Assembly (NCBI GenBank): GCA_030151105.1
Contig: JASLEN010000469.1
Coordinates: 1 to 5,539, forward strand
Origin: Dysgonomonas sp.
GTDB lineage: Bacteria; Bacteroidota; Bacteroidia; Bacteroidales; Dysgonomonadaceae
Direction of reading: 5' to 3'
DNA: 5,539 nucleotides
The stretch's first letter is position 1. Each line of letters opens with the position of its first letter. The notes below the pieces were generated by a model that was given only the letters and a program-made list of their open reading frames with translations, did not search any database and had not been told where the DNA came from. Positions 1 through 5,539 of the stretch are shown here, piece after piece. The translations under genes were made by a program, and so were the position numbers.

Positions 1-1783
1 TGGTGGAGATAATCCTGTTCGTGTACAGTCAATGACCAACACCAACACCAATGACACAGAGGCAAGTGTAGAACAAGTAATCAAAATTGCAGATGCAGGA
101 GCAAGCTATGTGCGTTTGACAGCACAAGGTGTGCGAGAGGCAGAAAATCTCAAGAATATCAAAGAGGCTGTGCGTGCAAGAGGCTATGAAACGCCTTTGA
201 TTGCTGATATTCACTTCAATCCTCGTGCTGCCGAATCAGCGGCAAAGCATGTGGAAAAAGTGAGGGTGAATCCAGGTAACTTTGTGGACAGAGTGAAGAC
301 CTTTGCTGTTTTCGAATATACTGATGAGGAGTATGCTCAAGAAATAGACAAAATAAGAGCTAAACTTGTTCCACTTATAGATATTTGTAAGGAAAATAAG
401 ACTGCAATAAGAATAGGGGTCAATCACGGATCACTTTCCGACAGAATAATGAGCCGCTATGGTGATACTCCCGAAGGAATGGTTGAATCTTGCATGGAGT
501 TTCTGCATATTTGTATTGAGGAGGACTTTAGAGATATCGTTATCTCGATGAAAACGTCCAATACAGTGGTAATGGCTCATGCAGTACGCCTCCTTATCGA
601 GAGAATGGATGCTGAAGACTTGCATTTCCCTCTACACTTAGGAGTGACAGAGGCTGGAGATGGAGAGGATGGACGTATCAAGTCTGCGGTGGGAATTGGT
701 TCTCTCTTGTCTGATGGAATTGGAGATACTATTCGAGTTTCGTTGAGTGAAGATCCTCATTTAGAAATTCCAGTAGCTCGCAAAATAGTAGATTATGTAG
801 TGAGTAGAGCAGGGCATCCCGAAATAAAGGGAGAGATGAATAAAGACTTTTCTCATTACTCTACTGAAAGAAGAAAAACATATAGCGTAGCTAATATTGG
901 CGATGAAAATTTACCAATCGTAATTTCTAACAGAACGAATGGCGATTTCAAATTTAATGTGCATTTTCTTCCAGATTACATTTATGTAGGGAAATCTTTG
1001 CCAGCTAATGCTCCTCTTGCAAAACCTGTAATTATTGATTTCGAAGGTTGGGAAAATAAGCCAAATACTTATCCCCTCTTTAGAATCCAAAATTTGAATG
1101 ATTTCGAAGGGTGTGGCTCAAATATTAAATTCTTAGAGCTTTCATATTCGGAGATTTCAGACGATGTGGTTTCTCTTTTGAAGGCAAATAAAGATATTGT
1201 TTTGCTACTTGCAACTACTCATGCTAACGGAGTGGGAGAGCACCGTGCTGCAATTCATAAGTTATTGAATAATGGAATTGAAACTCCAGTCATTCTGAAA
1301 AGAATTTATAAAGAAAACTTACCTGAAGATTTACAAATAAAATCAGCTATTGATTTTGGTACAGTACTCTTAGATGGTTTTGGAAATGGTATTCTACTAG
1401 ATAATGAGGGAGAAATTGCTCAGTCGGATGTAGATGCTTATATGTTTGGAATCTTGCAAGCATCACGTATTAGAACCAGTAAAACAGAATATATTTCTTG
1501 CCCTAGCTGTGGTCGTACTTTATTCGACCTACAAACTACTGTAGCAAAAGTCAAGAGTGCTACATCTCACCTTTCTCATCTGAAAATTGGAGTGATGGGC
1601 TGTATCGTAAATGGTCCTGGAGAGATGGCTGATGCTGACTATGGTTATGTAGGAGCCGAAAAAGGAAAAATATCTCTCTACAAACGTAAAGATTGTGTAG
1701 AGAAGAATATTCCGTCAGAAGAGGCTGTGGATAGACTTGTGTCACTTATCAAAGAGCATGGAGATTGGGTAGATCCTAAGTAA
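1..1783 (+). CDS. ispG: IspG (GcpE), long form, 4-hydroxy-3-methylbut-2-enyl diphosphate synthase; 5' end cut off
   Basis: IspG converts 2-C-methyl-D-erythritol 2,4-cyclodiphosphate to HMBPP, the penultimate step of the MEP isoprenoid pathway, in the cytosol using a [4Fe-4S] cluster. The reading frame is open from position 2 (GGDNPVRVQS before the Met at 32), so the true start lies upstream; by comparison with E. coli IspG from memory, roughly 30-50 residues are missing. Counting the Met at 32 as residue 1, the barrel motifs MTNTNTND, ADIHF, RVNPGN, RIGVNHGSL, LHLGVTEAG and GIGDTIRVSL are all visible. An inserted domain spans about residues 252-473: the flanking segments EIPVARKI and ILQASRIR are nearly adjacent in short IspG proteins. 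The C-terminal Fe-S domain carries CPSC (C490, C493) and CIVNGPGE (C524, E531), the expected three-Cys-plus-Glu cluster ligands. Long IspG is known in Bacteroidetes, Chlamydiae and plants. The gene ends in TAA and is followed by its own terminator. Confidence 0.97.
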   Translation, partial: GGDNPVRVQSMTNTNTNDTEASVEQVIKIADAGASYVRLTAQGVREAENLKNIKEAVRARGYETPLIADIHFNPRAAESAAKHVEKVRVNPGNFVDRVKTFAVFEYTDEEYAQEIDKIRAKLVPLIDICKENKTAIRIGVNHGSLSDRIMSRYGDTPEGMVESCMEFLHICIEEDFRDIVISMKTSNTVVMAHAVRLLIERMDAEDLHFPLHLGVTEAGDGEDGRIKSAVGIGSLLSDGIGDTIRVSLSEDPHLEIPVARKIVDYVVSRAGHPEIKGEMNKDFSHYSTERRKTYSVANIGDENLPIVISNRTNGDFKFNVHFLPDYIYVGKSLPANAPLAKPVIIDFEGWENKPNTYPLFRIQNLNDFEGCGSNIKFLELSYSEISDDVVSLLKANKDIVLLLATTHANGVGEHRAAIHKLLNNGIETPVILKRIYKENLPEDLQIKSAIDFGTVLLDGFGNGILLDNEGEIAQSDVDAYMFGILQASRIRTSKTEYISCPSCGRTLFDLQTTVAKVKSATSHLSHLKIGVMGCIVNGPGEMADADYGYVGAEKGKISLYKRKDCVEKNIPSEEAVDRLVSLIKEHGDWVDPK

Positions 1784-1804
1784 TTAGAATTTTACAAGAT
1801 ATAT

Positions 1805-1837
1805 AAGAGTTGGTGTTTCGCATCAGCTCTTTTTTTA
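1805..1837 (+). terminator. Intrinsic terminator of ispG
   Basis: AGAGTTGGTG (1806-1815) pairs with CATCAGCTCT (1821-1830) around the five-base loop TTTCG, giving a 10-bp stem with two G-T wobbles. A1805-T1831 can extend it. The stem runs directly into a T tract (1830-1837). It lies 21 bases after the ispG stop, so it probably ends the ispG transcript and insulates the ROK gene. Confidence 0.85.
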
Positions 1838-1857
1838 TTTATTTAAAGAATATGTGT

Positions 1858-1886
1858 TTTGTTTTCTGATATATACCTTATATTTG
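1858..1886 (+). promoter_or_regulatory. Predicted sigma-ABfr-type promoter of the ROK regulator gene
   Basis: TATATTTG at 1879-1886 matches the Bacteroidetes -7 consensus TAnnTTTG exactly. TTTG at 1858-1861 fits the -33 element, with 17 bases between the two. Transcription would start around 1892, leaving a short AT-rich leader of about 28 bases before the ATG at 1921. There is no Shine-Dalgarno sequence, which is usual in this phylum. The position just downstream of the ispG terminator supports independent transcription of the regulator. Confidence 0.6.
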
Positions 1887-1920
1887 TTCTATAATTGAAA
1901 TCTTTTTAATAAGTAGCCTT

Positions 1921-3141
1921 ATGTCTTTCAGTTCATTATTCAGAGATAGTAAAGATGACTCCCTTTCGGGGGTTAAATGGCATGTGCTTAAGCAGTCCAT
2001 TATCAAGAGTTTGCTGGTGCAAGGTGATTCTACTATTGCCGATCTCAGTCTCAATATTCAGTCAAGTATTCCTACTGTTACAAAAGCTGTCAACGAATTG
2101 TTGTCAGACAATATTATCGAAGATATAGGTAAGGTAGCCAATAGCGGAGGTCGCCGACCATCGCTCTATAGTATAGTATCTACAAGTGGTTACTTATTGG
2201 GGATCGAGATTCGTAGGACGACCATATCAATGGGCTTGCAGAATATTAAAAATGATTTTGTAGCCTGTGAGCTAAAGTTGCCTTTTGTGCTAGAAGAAAA
2301 CTTTAAGTCTCTCGATGAAATGGCTCTAAAGGTGAGATCCTTTATTGCACGTTCAGGCGTGGATAAAGATAGAGTACTTGGGGCATGCGTGAGTGTGGCG
2401 GGTCGTATCAATTCAGAAGAGGGAATAGGACACAAGGCATTCTTCAATGAGGCTAAGCCTTTTGCAGAGGAGTTATCTCAAAGGATAGGATTGCCTACAT
2501 TCTTAGAAAATGACACTCGTGCTATGACATGGGCTGAATATGCTCAAGGTGATATTGGCGCAGAAGAGGATGTTATTTTCTTGAACTATGACTGGGGTGT
2601 TAGTATTGGTATTATTATCAATGGTAAGCTTTTCTATGGTAAGTCTGGATATTCAGGAGAATTTGGTCATAGCCCAATCTTTAATAATCACAAACTTTGT
2701 TATTGTGGTAAAGAAGGATGTTTAGAGACTGAGGTTTCAGGATGGTCTTTAGTCCGACAATTTGCCGATGAAATCGAGAAGGGAAGGCAGTCCTTAGTAG
2801 CAATCAATGATAGTGGACAGCCACATAAAGACATTTTATTTGGAGCTATGGAATTAGAAGATAGTCTCTGCCTTGATTTGATAACTGAACAATGTGACAA
2901 GATGGGTAGATATTTAGCGATGCTTATAAATCTTCTAAATCCAGGAACATTGATTATTGGTGGCGACTTTGCGCAATTGAATGATTTTGTGCTGCTACCT
3001 ATTCAAGCCTCTATTCGCAAGCATTCTGTGAGTCTAGTAAATAGAGATGTGGAAATAAAACTTTCTACCACAGGTGCGCAAAGTGGAGTGATAGGAGCTT
3101 GCTATGTTGTGAAAGAAAGATTGCTAGCGTTACTTCGATAG
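1921..3141 (+). CDS. ROK-family (NagC/XylR-type) transcriptional regulator
   Basis: This 406-residue protein has the two-part layout of ROK repressors. Residues about 19-86 form a winged helix-turn-helix (STIADLSLNIQSSIPTVTKAVNELL, then the wing SGGRRPSLY). Residues about 90-406 form a sugar-kinase-like ROK domain. The zinc-site signature is intact: H250 in GEFGH, then C260, C262 and C267 in CYCGKEGC, followed by LETEVSG. The END motif (E196-D198) places an Asp where ROK kinases have their catalytic base. The N-terminal phosphate loop, normally DxGxT, reads GIEIRRT (residues 94-100), so kinase activity is doubtful and a ligand-sensing regulatory role is likely. Family members usually bind a sugar or phosphosugar and control sugar-use genes; none is present here, so the ligand and targets are unknown. 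The start is firm: an in-frame TGA lies at 1867-1869 and no other ATG, GTG or TTG falls between. Confidence 0.92.
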   Translation: MSFSSLFRDSKDDSLSGVKWHVLKQSIIKSLLVQGDSTIADLSLNIQSSIPTVTKAVNELLSDNIIEDIGKVANSGGRRPSLYSIVSTSGYLLGIEIRRTTISMGLQNIKNDFVACELKLPFVLEENFKSLDEMALKVRSFIARSGVDKDRVLGACVSVAGRINSEEGIGHKAFFNEAKPFAEELSQRIGLPTFLENDTRAMTWAEYAQGDIGAEEDVIFLNYDWGVSIGIIINGKLFYGKSGYSGEFGHSPIFNNHKLCYCGKEGCLETEVSGWSLVRQFADEIEKGRQSLVAINDSGQPHKDILFGAMELEDSLCLDLITEQCDKMGRYLAMLINLLNPGTLIIGGDFAQLNDFVLLPIQASIRKHSVSLVNRDVEIKLSTTGAQSGVIGACYVVKERLLALLR

Positions 3142-3157
3142 TTGTTGCTAGCAAGTA
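3121..3157 (+). terminator. Possible hairpin terminator between the convergent ROK and ABC genes
   Basis: TTGCTAGC (3121-3128) pairs perfectly with GCTAGCAA (3147-3154) across an 18-base loop that contains the ROK stop codon (3139-3141). A T-rich tail, TATTTTATT, begins at 3156. On the other strand the same hairpin is followed by TCTTTCTTTC, so it might act both ways between two genes whose ends are only 18 bases apart. The second arm is itself part of the 10-bp palindrome TTGCTAGCAA (3145-3154), so other foldings exist. The long loop and weak T tract keep confidence low. Confidence 0.4.
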
Positions 3158-3159
3158 TT

Positions 3160-4941
3160 TTATTCTAGGGTCTTTGATATCTTATCAATATTGAGGCTTC
3201 TAGCCATTGCATCGAAGATATCAGTGTATGTTCCTTTCATTTTATAGATTTCTTCATGTGTCCCAAATTCTACAATTTCACCCTCTTTCATTACGTATAT
3301 TCTATCAGAATCTATAATCTGTGAAATGCTATGAGAGATAATAATGACAGTCCTATCTTTCTTTATTGCATCCAAACTATTCTTTATTTGCTCGGTAGAT
3401 ACAGCATCTAAGCTGGCTGTTGGCTCGTCTAGGAAAATGATAGGAGGATTCTTTAAAAACATCCTAGCTATCGCTATTTTTTGTTGTTGTCCTCCTGATA
3501 AGGCAAGAGCTGAAGTTTGATAGCTATTCGGTAAATTCTCGATTTGATCGTGAATGTAGGATTTTTTAGCTGCGTCTATTACTTCCTCCATGGTCGCATT
3601 TGGATTTCCGTAGCGAATATTCTCTTCTATTGTTCCATTGAAAATATGATTTTTTTGAAGTACGAGCCCAATATTGCTTCGGAGGTATGTTGTATCATAA
3701 TCCTGCAAATTGATTCCATCTAGGAGAATCTCTCCGTTATCTGGCTCATAGAATTTGTCAAGAAGATTTATCAGCGTGCTTTTCCCAGCACCTGAAAGTC
3801 CGACAAGTGCTGTGATTTTATTTGGTCGGATCTCTAAGTTGATATTTTTCAGTGTCTTTTCTTTGTTGTCTGGGTAGGTAAAGTCCATTGTTCGTACTAG
3901 GAAATGGCCATTGACTATTTCAGGTTTATTCTCTCCCGATTGCTCGGTCATTTCATCTGCATGCATTATTTTGAAGAAGGCTTCGGAGTAAATCAAAGCA
4001 TCGTTCATTTGGTCATATATTCGATGTAATTGGCGTATTGGGGCAGTCACGTTGTTGAAAAGAAGAATGTGGAACATAATAGCTCCAATGGTCATTTCGC
4101 CGATGAGTACGAAGTATGTCGTAAGAATAATGATAATGACAACACCAATCTGTTCAATAAAGCTTTTTGCCCCATTGAATAGGAAACTCATACGACGTAT
4201 TTTCATTTGATTACTCGTAAGATCTAGTTGCAACTTCATTTGCTTCTCTTCTTCAATCTGCTCCCTGATGAATGATTTGATGACTGTAATGGAATTGAGG
4301 ATGCTAAGAATCCCTTGGCTCTTGTTTTCACGCAATTCTTTTATCATAGTTCGTGCACCACTCATTTTCTGAGCTTGTTTTACACTAACAACTATATATA
4401 TGGGGATAATAGCTAAACCGACTAATCCAACGTATAAATTAGCATTGAACATGATGATTAGTGCAACTACAGAGTTTGCAAACAATGGCAGTATGTCGAT
4501 AAAGAAATTCTGGACAAGGCGAGTGATTGATTCTACACCTCGGTCTATTCTTGTTTGTAATTTTCCCGCTTGATTTCCTCCCGAATTGTAGAATGCTAAT
4601 TTGTAAGTCAATATTTTTTCGATCACTGCCTGTGCTAAATCTTTGGAAACATAGATGCGTAGTTTTTCACCATAAAAGTTGTGTCCAAATTGGATGAGTG
4701 TATTTACGACTTCTTTAGCCAATAGAATGACAGAGATGGTTACCAATATGCTGATTCCCTCTTCAAGTCCCTTGTGCTGATCTAGCAATTCGGCAACAGA
4801 GTCAACTGTGTATCTCAACACCCAAGCATTGACCTGTGCTGCAAACGAGCCAATCAAGGTGAGGATAAGTGTGAAAACAACTAACCATCTATAGGGATAA
4901 ACGTAGGGTTTGAGCCCTTTGAACAATTGTATAAGTGTCAT
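3160..4941 (-). CDS. ABC exporter, fused permease and ATP-binding subunit
   Basis: From the preferred start this is a 593-residue half-transporter of the MsbA/LmrA-like exporter type, expected to work as an inner-membrane dimer. The membrane part has six predicted helices (about residues 19-41, 62-85, 146-166, 168-188, 264-280, 284-302). The ATPase follows: A-loop Y356, Walker A GLSGAGKS (381-388, K387), Q-loop Q429, signature LSGGQ (481-485), Walker B IIFLDEP with D505 and E506, and H-loop H537. All catalytic residues are present, so it should be active. An in-frame ATG at 5052 would add 37 residues (MTYINEKQSKLKYLC and on), but that stretch is polar, unlike the family, and contains the TACCTTTG promoter element. 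MTLIQLFKGLKPYVYPYRW at 4941 looks like a normal exporter N-terminus. The substrate cannot be told: lipid, peptide or drug are all possible. It converges on the ROK gene and diverges from prs. Confidence 0.93.
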   Translation of the reverse strand: MTLIQLFKGLKPYVYPYRWLVVFTLILTLIGSFAAQVNAWVLRYTVDSVAELLDQHKGLEEGISILVTISVILLAKEVVNTLIQFGHNFYGEKLRIYVSKDLAQAVIEKILTYKLAFYNSGGNQAGKLQTRIDRGVESITRLVQNFFIDILPLFANSVVALIIMFNANLYVGLVGLAIIPIYIVVSVKQAQKMSGARTMIKELRENKSQGILSILNSITVIKSFIREQIEEEKQMKLQLDLTSNQMKIRRMSFLFNGAKSFIEQIGVVIIIILTTYFVLIGEMTIGAIMFHILLFNNVTAPIRQLHRIYDQMNDALIYSEAFFKIMHADEMTEQSGENKPEIVNGHFLVRTMDFTYPDNKEKTLKNINLEIRPNKITALVGLSGAGKSTLINLLDKFYEPDNGEILLDGINLQDYDTTYLRSNIGLVLQKNHIFNGTIEENIRYGNPNATMEEVIDAAKKSYIHDQIENLPNSYQTSALALSGGQQQKIAIARMFLKNPPIIFLDEPTASLDAVSTEQIKNSLDAIKKDRTVIIISHSISQIIDSDRIYVMKEGEIVEFGTHEEIYKMKGTYTDIFDAMARSLNIDKISKTLE

Positions 4942-4992
4942 TTTAATATCGTCTTTGTTTCTATGAACGTTTTGAGAACAATAAATGTTGTA

Positions 4993-5012
4993 TTTGTGAA
5001 ATTTTGCACAAA
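4993..5012. promoter_or_regulatory. Candidate operator: CRP/FNR-like inverted repeat at the ABC promoter
   Basis: TTTGTGaaattttgCACAAA has perfect 6-bp arms around an 8-base spacer. Its core, TGTGA-N6-GCACA (4995-5010), matches the CRP-type half-site pattern TGTGA-N6-TCACA at nine of ten positions. It overlaps the -7 element at 5009-5016 and the expected transcription start, where a bound protein would be expected to repress. Crp/Fnr-family regulators, including HcpR-like ones with similar sites, are known in Bacteroidetes. Short AT-rich inverted repeats can arise by chance, so this is a candidate only. Confidence 0.3.
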
Positions 5013-5016
5013 GGTA
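5009..5016 (-). promoter_or_regulatory. Predicted -7 element for the ABC exporter gene
   Basis: Read on the minus strand this is TACCTTTG, an exact match to the Bacteroidetes TAnnTTTG consensus. It would start transcription near 5002, giving a leader of about 60 bases before the ATG at 4941. No TTTG lies at a suitable -33 distance; the nearest upstream (5050-5053) is 33 bases away. The element falls inside the longest possible ORF and is a main reason for preferring the shorter start. Confidence 0.5.
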
Positions 5017-5085
5017 CTTGAGTTTTGATTGCTTTTCATTGATGTAAGTCAAAAATGAGAAATAAGTACATGCCTAACTTCGAGA

Positions 5086-5095
5086 TTGTGCACAA
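5086..5095. repeat. 10-bp perfect palindrome in the divergent intergenic region
   Basis: TTGTGCACAA reads identically on both strands and lies between the predicted ABC and prs promoters. It shares the TTTGTGCA-like core seen on the minus strand at the ABC promoter repeat (5005-5012). A protein site acting on either divergent gene is possible, but there is no further support. Confidence 0.35.
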
Positions 5096-5135
5096 CAAAA
5101 TTAATTTTAAGGGCATATATCATTAAATGTTTTAT

Positions 5136-5143
5136 TAATTTTG
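5136..5143 (+). promoter_or_regulatory. Predicted -7 element of the prs promoter
   Basis: TAATTTTG matches the TAnnTTTG consensus exactly. I find no TTTG at the expected -33 position, so the match rests on one element. Transcription would begin near 5150, leaving a leader of about 58 bases before the ATG at 5208. Confidence 0.5.
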
Positions 5144-5154
5144 TAGCTTTAAAA

Positions 5155-5173
5155 TAAAGGAAGAAATCCTTTG
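5155..5173 (+). other. Small hairpin at the 5' end of the prs leader
   Basis: AAAGGA (5156-5161) pairs with TCCTTT (5167-5172) around the loop AGAAA, and T5155-G5173 can add a wobble pair. It would form within the first few bases of the predicted prs transcript. There is no T tract behind it, so it is not a terminator; a 5' stabilising stem is possible. The GGAAG within it is over 40 bases from the ATG, too far to be a ribosome binding site. Confidence 0.35.
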
Positions 5174-5207
5174 ATTATAAACTTACTCTAAAAAAATCTT
5201 TTCTGAA

Positions 5208-5539
5208 ATGGAAGAATTGCCTTTCAAAATCTTTTCTGGGACAAACTCTCGTTATTTAGCTGAAAAAATTTGCGAAAATTTGGGTTGTCCTCTAGGTAAC
5301 ATGATTGTAGATCACTTTGCAGACGGAGAGTTCTCTGTGTCTTATGAGGAGTCGCTGCGTGGGCGCCAAGTGTTTTTGGTGCAGTCAACGTTCCCTAGCT
5401 CTGATAATTTGATGGAATTGTTATTGATGATTGATGCTGCAAAACGTGCTTCGGCTCGTTCTATTGTTGCTGTTATCCCTTACTTTGGATGGGCTCGCCA
5501 AGACAGAAAAGACAAGCCACGTGTTGCAATAGGGGCAAA
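5208..5539 (+). CDS. prs: Ribose-phosphate pyrophosphokinase (PRPP synthetase), N-terminal part; runs off the window
   Basis: Prs transfers pyrophosphate from ATP to ribose 5-phosphate to make PRPP, the precursor of purines, pyrimidines, histidine, tryptophan and NAD, in the cytosol. The window holds 110 complete codons of a family usually about 310-315 residues long. Visible family motifs are FSGTNSRYLAEKI (9-21), FADGEF (37-42), VFLVQSTFPSSDNLMELLLMID (55-76), KRASA (79-83), and IPYFGWARQDRKDKPR (90-105), whose ARQDR segment contributes to ATP binding in characterised enzymes. The PRPP-binding loop and most of the second domain lie beyond the edge. The ATG at 5208 is the only reasonable start: an in-frame TAA lies at 5178-5180 with no other start between. 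There is no Shine-Dalgarno sequence. The gene diverges from the ABC exporter and appears to have its own promoter. Confidence 0.96.
   Translation, partial: MEELPFKIFSGTNSRYLAEKICENLGCPLGNMIVDHFADGEFSVSYEESLRGRQVFLVQSTFPSSDNLMELLLMIDAAKRASARSIVAVIPYFGWARQDRKDKPRVAIGA

Noticed and set aside
35..52. Three tandem copies of a six-base unit (ACCAAC, ACCAAC, ACCAAT) near the left edge.
   Set aside because: They encode the TNTNTN part of the conserved IspG MTNTxTxD motif, so protein conservation explains them without a microsatellite.
2190..2447. An 85-codon open frame on the minus strand inside the ROK gene.
   Set aside because: It lies wholly within a well-supported gene on the other strand, has no recognisable domain or promoter, and reads as an antisense shadow. 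The other short open frames inside ispG and the ROK gene were dropped for the same reason.
3121..3154. Direct repeats of TTGCTAGC as possible insertion target duplications or attachment sites.
   Set aside because: Only 24 bases separate the copies, no mobile element lies between them, and one copy is inside ROK coding sequence. A hairpin explains them better.
3478..3501. ABC signature followed by a glutamine run (LSGGQQQK in place of the common LSGGQRQR).
   Set aside because: LSGGQQQ variants are common in functional ABC ATPases; the core LSGGQ is intact and no altered activity is implied.
5157..5163. AAGGAAG as a ribosome binding site for prs.
   Set aside because: It is 44 bases upstream of the ATG, far outside the working distance, and is part of a hairpin.
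1..5539. A hidden multi-gene accessory or defence system.
   Set aside because: All coding space is taken by four recognisable families on separate transcription units, and the intergenic gaps are short and filled by promoter and terminator-like signals.

Overview
The window is an AT-rich chromosomal segment that looks like it comes from a member of the Bacteroidota, probably order Bacteroidales. Several independent signs agree. IspG is the long form with a large inserted domain. The promoters fit the Bacteroidetes sigma-ABfr pattern (TAnnTTTG near -7). No complete start site has a Shine-Dalgarno sequence. The PRPP synthetase start carries the WARQDRKDKPR motif seen in Bacteroidales Prs proteins. 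I cannot fix the genus; Porphyromonadaceae-like is a guess.

Layout, left to right. (1) Positions 1-1783 hold the 3' part of ispG (gcpE), an iron-sulfur enzyme of the MEP isoprenoid pathway, followed by a strong intrinsic terminator (1805-1837). (2) Positions 1921-3141 hold a complete ROK-family (NagC/XylR-type) transcriptional regulator with its own predicted promoter (-33 TTTG 1858-1861, -7 TATATTTG 1879-1886). A hairpin at its stop codon separates it from the convergent next gene. (3) A minus-strand gene encodes a single-chain ABC exporter (permease fused to ATPase). Its real start is most likely 4941, not the longest-ORF start at 5052, because the longest version runs through a promoter-like element. 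(4) A 266-bp divergent intergenic region (4942-5207) holds that element, a CRP/FNR-like inverted repeat over the expected ABC transcription start, a 10-bp palindrome, and a predicted prs promoter with a 5'-leader hairpin. (5) From 5208 to the window edge runs the first third of prs, ribose-phosphate pyrophosphokinase.

The genes do not form an operon or pathway. Two housekeeping metabolic genes (ispG, prs) flank a lone regulator and a lone exporter, each with its own transcription signals. I see no RNA gene, mobile element, CRISPR array or convincing undescribed system. The points most worth a second look are regulatory: the structured divergent region, the ABC start-site correction, and the orphan ROK regulator with a degenerate phosphate-binding motif.
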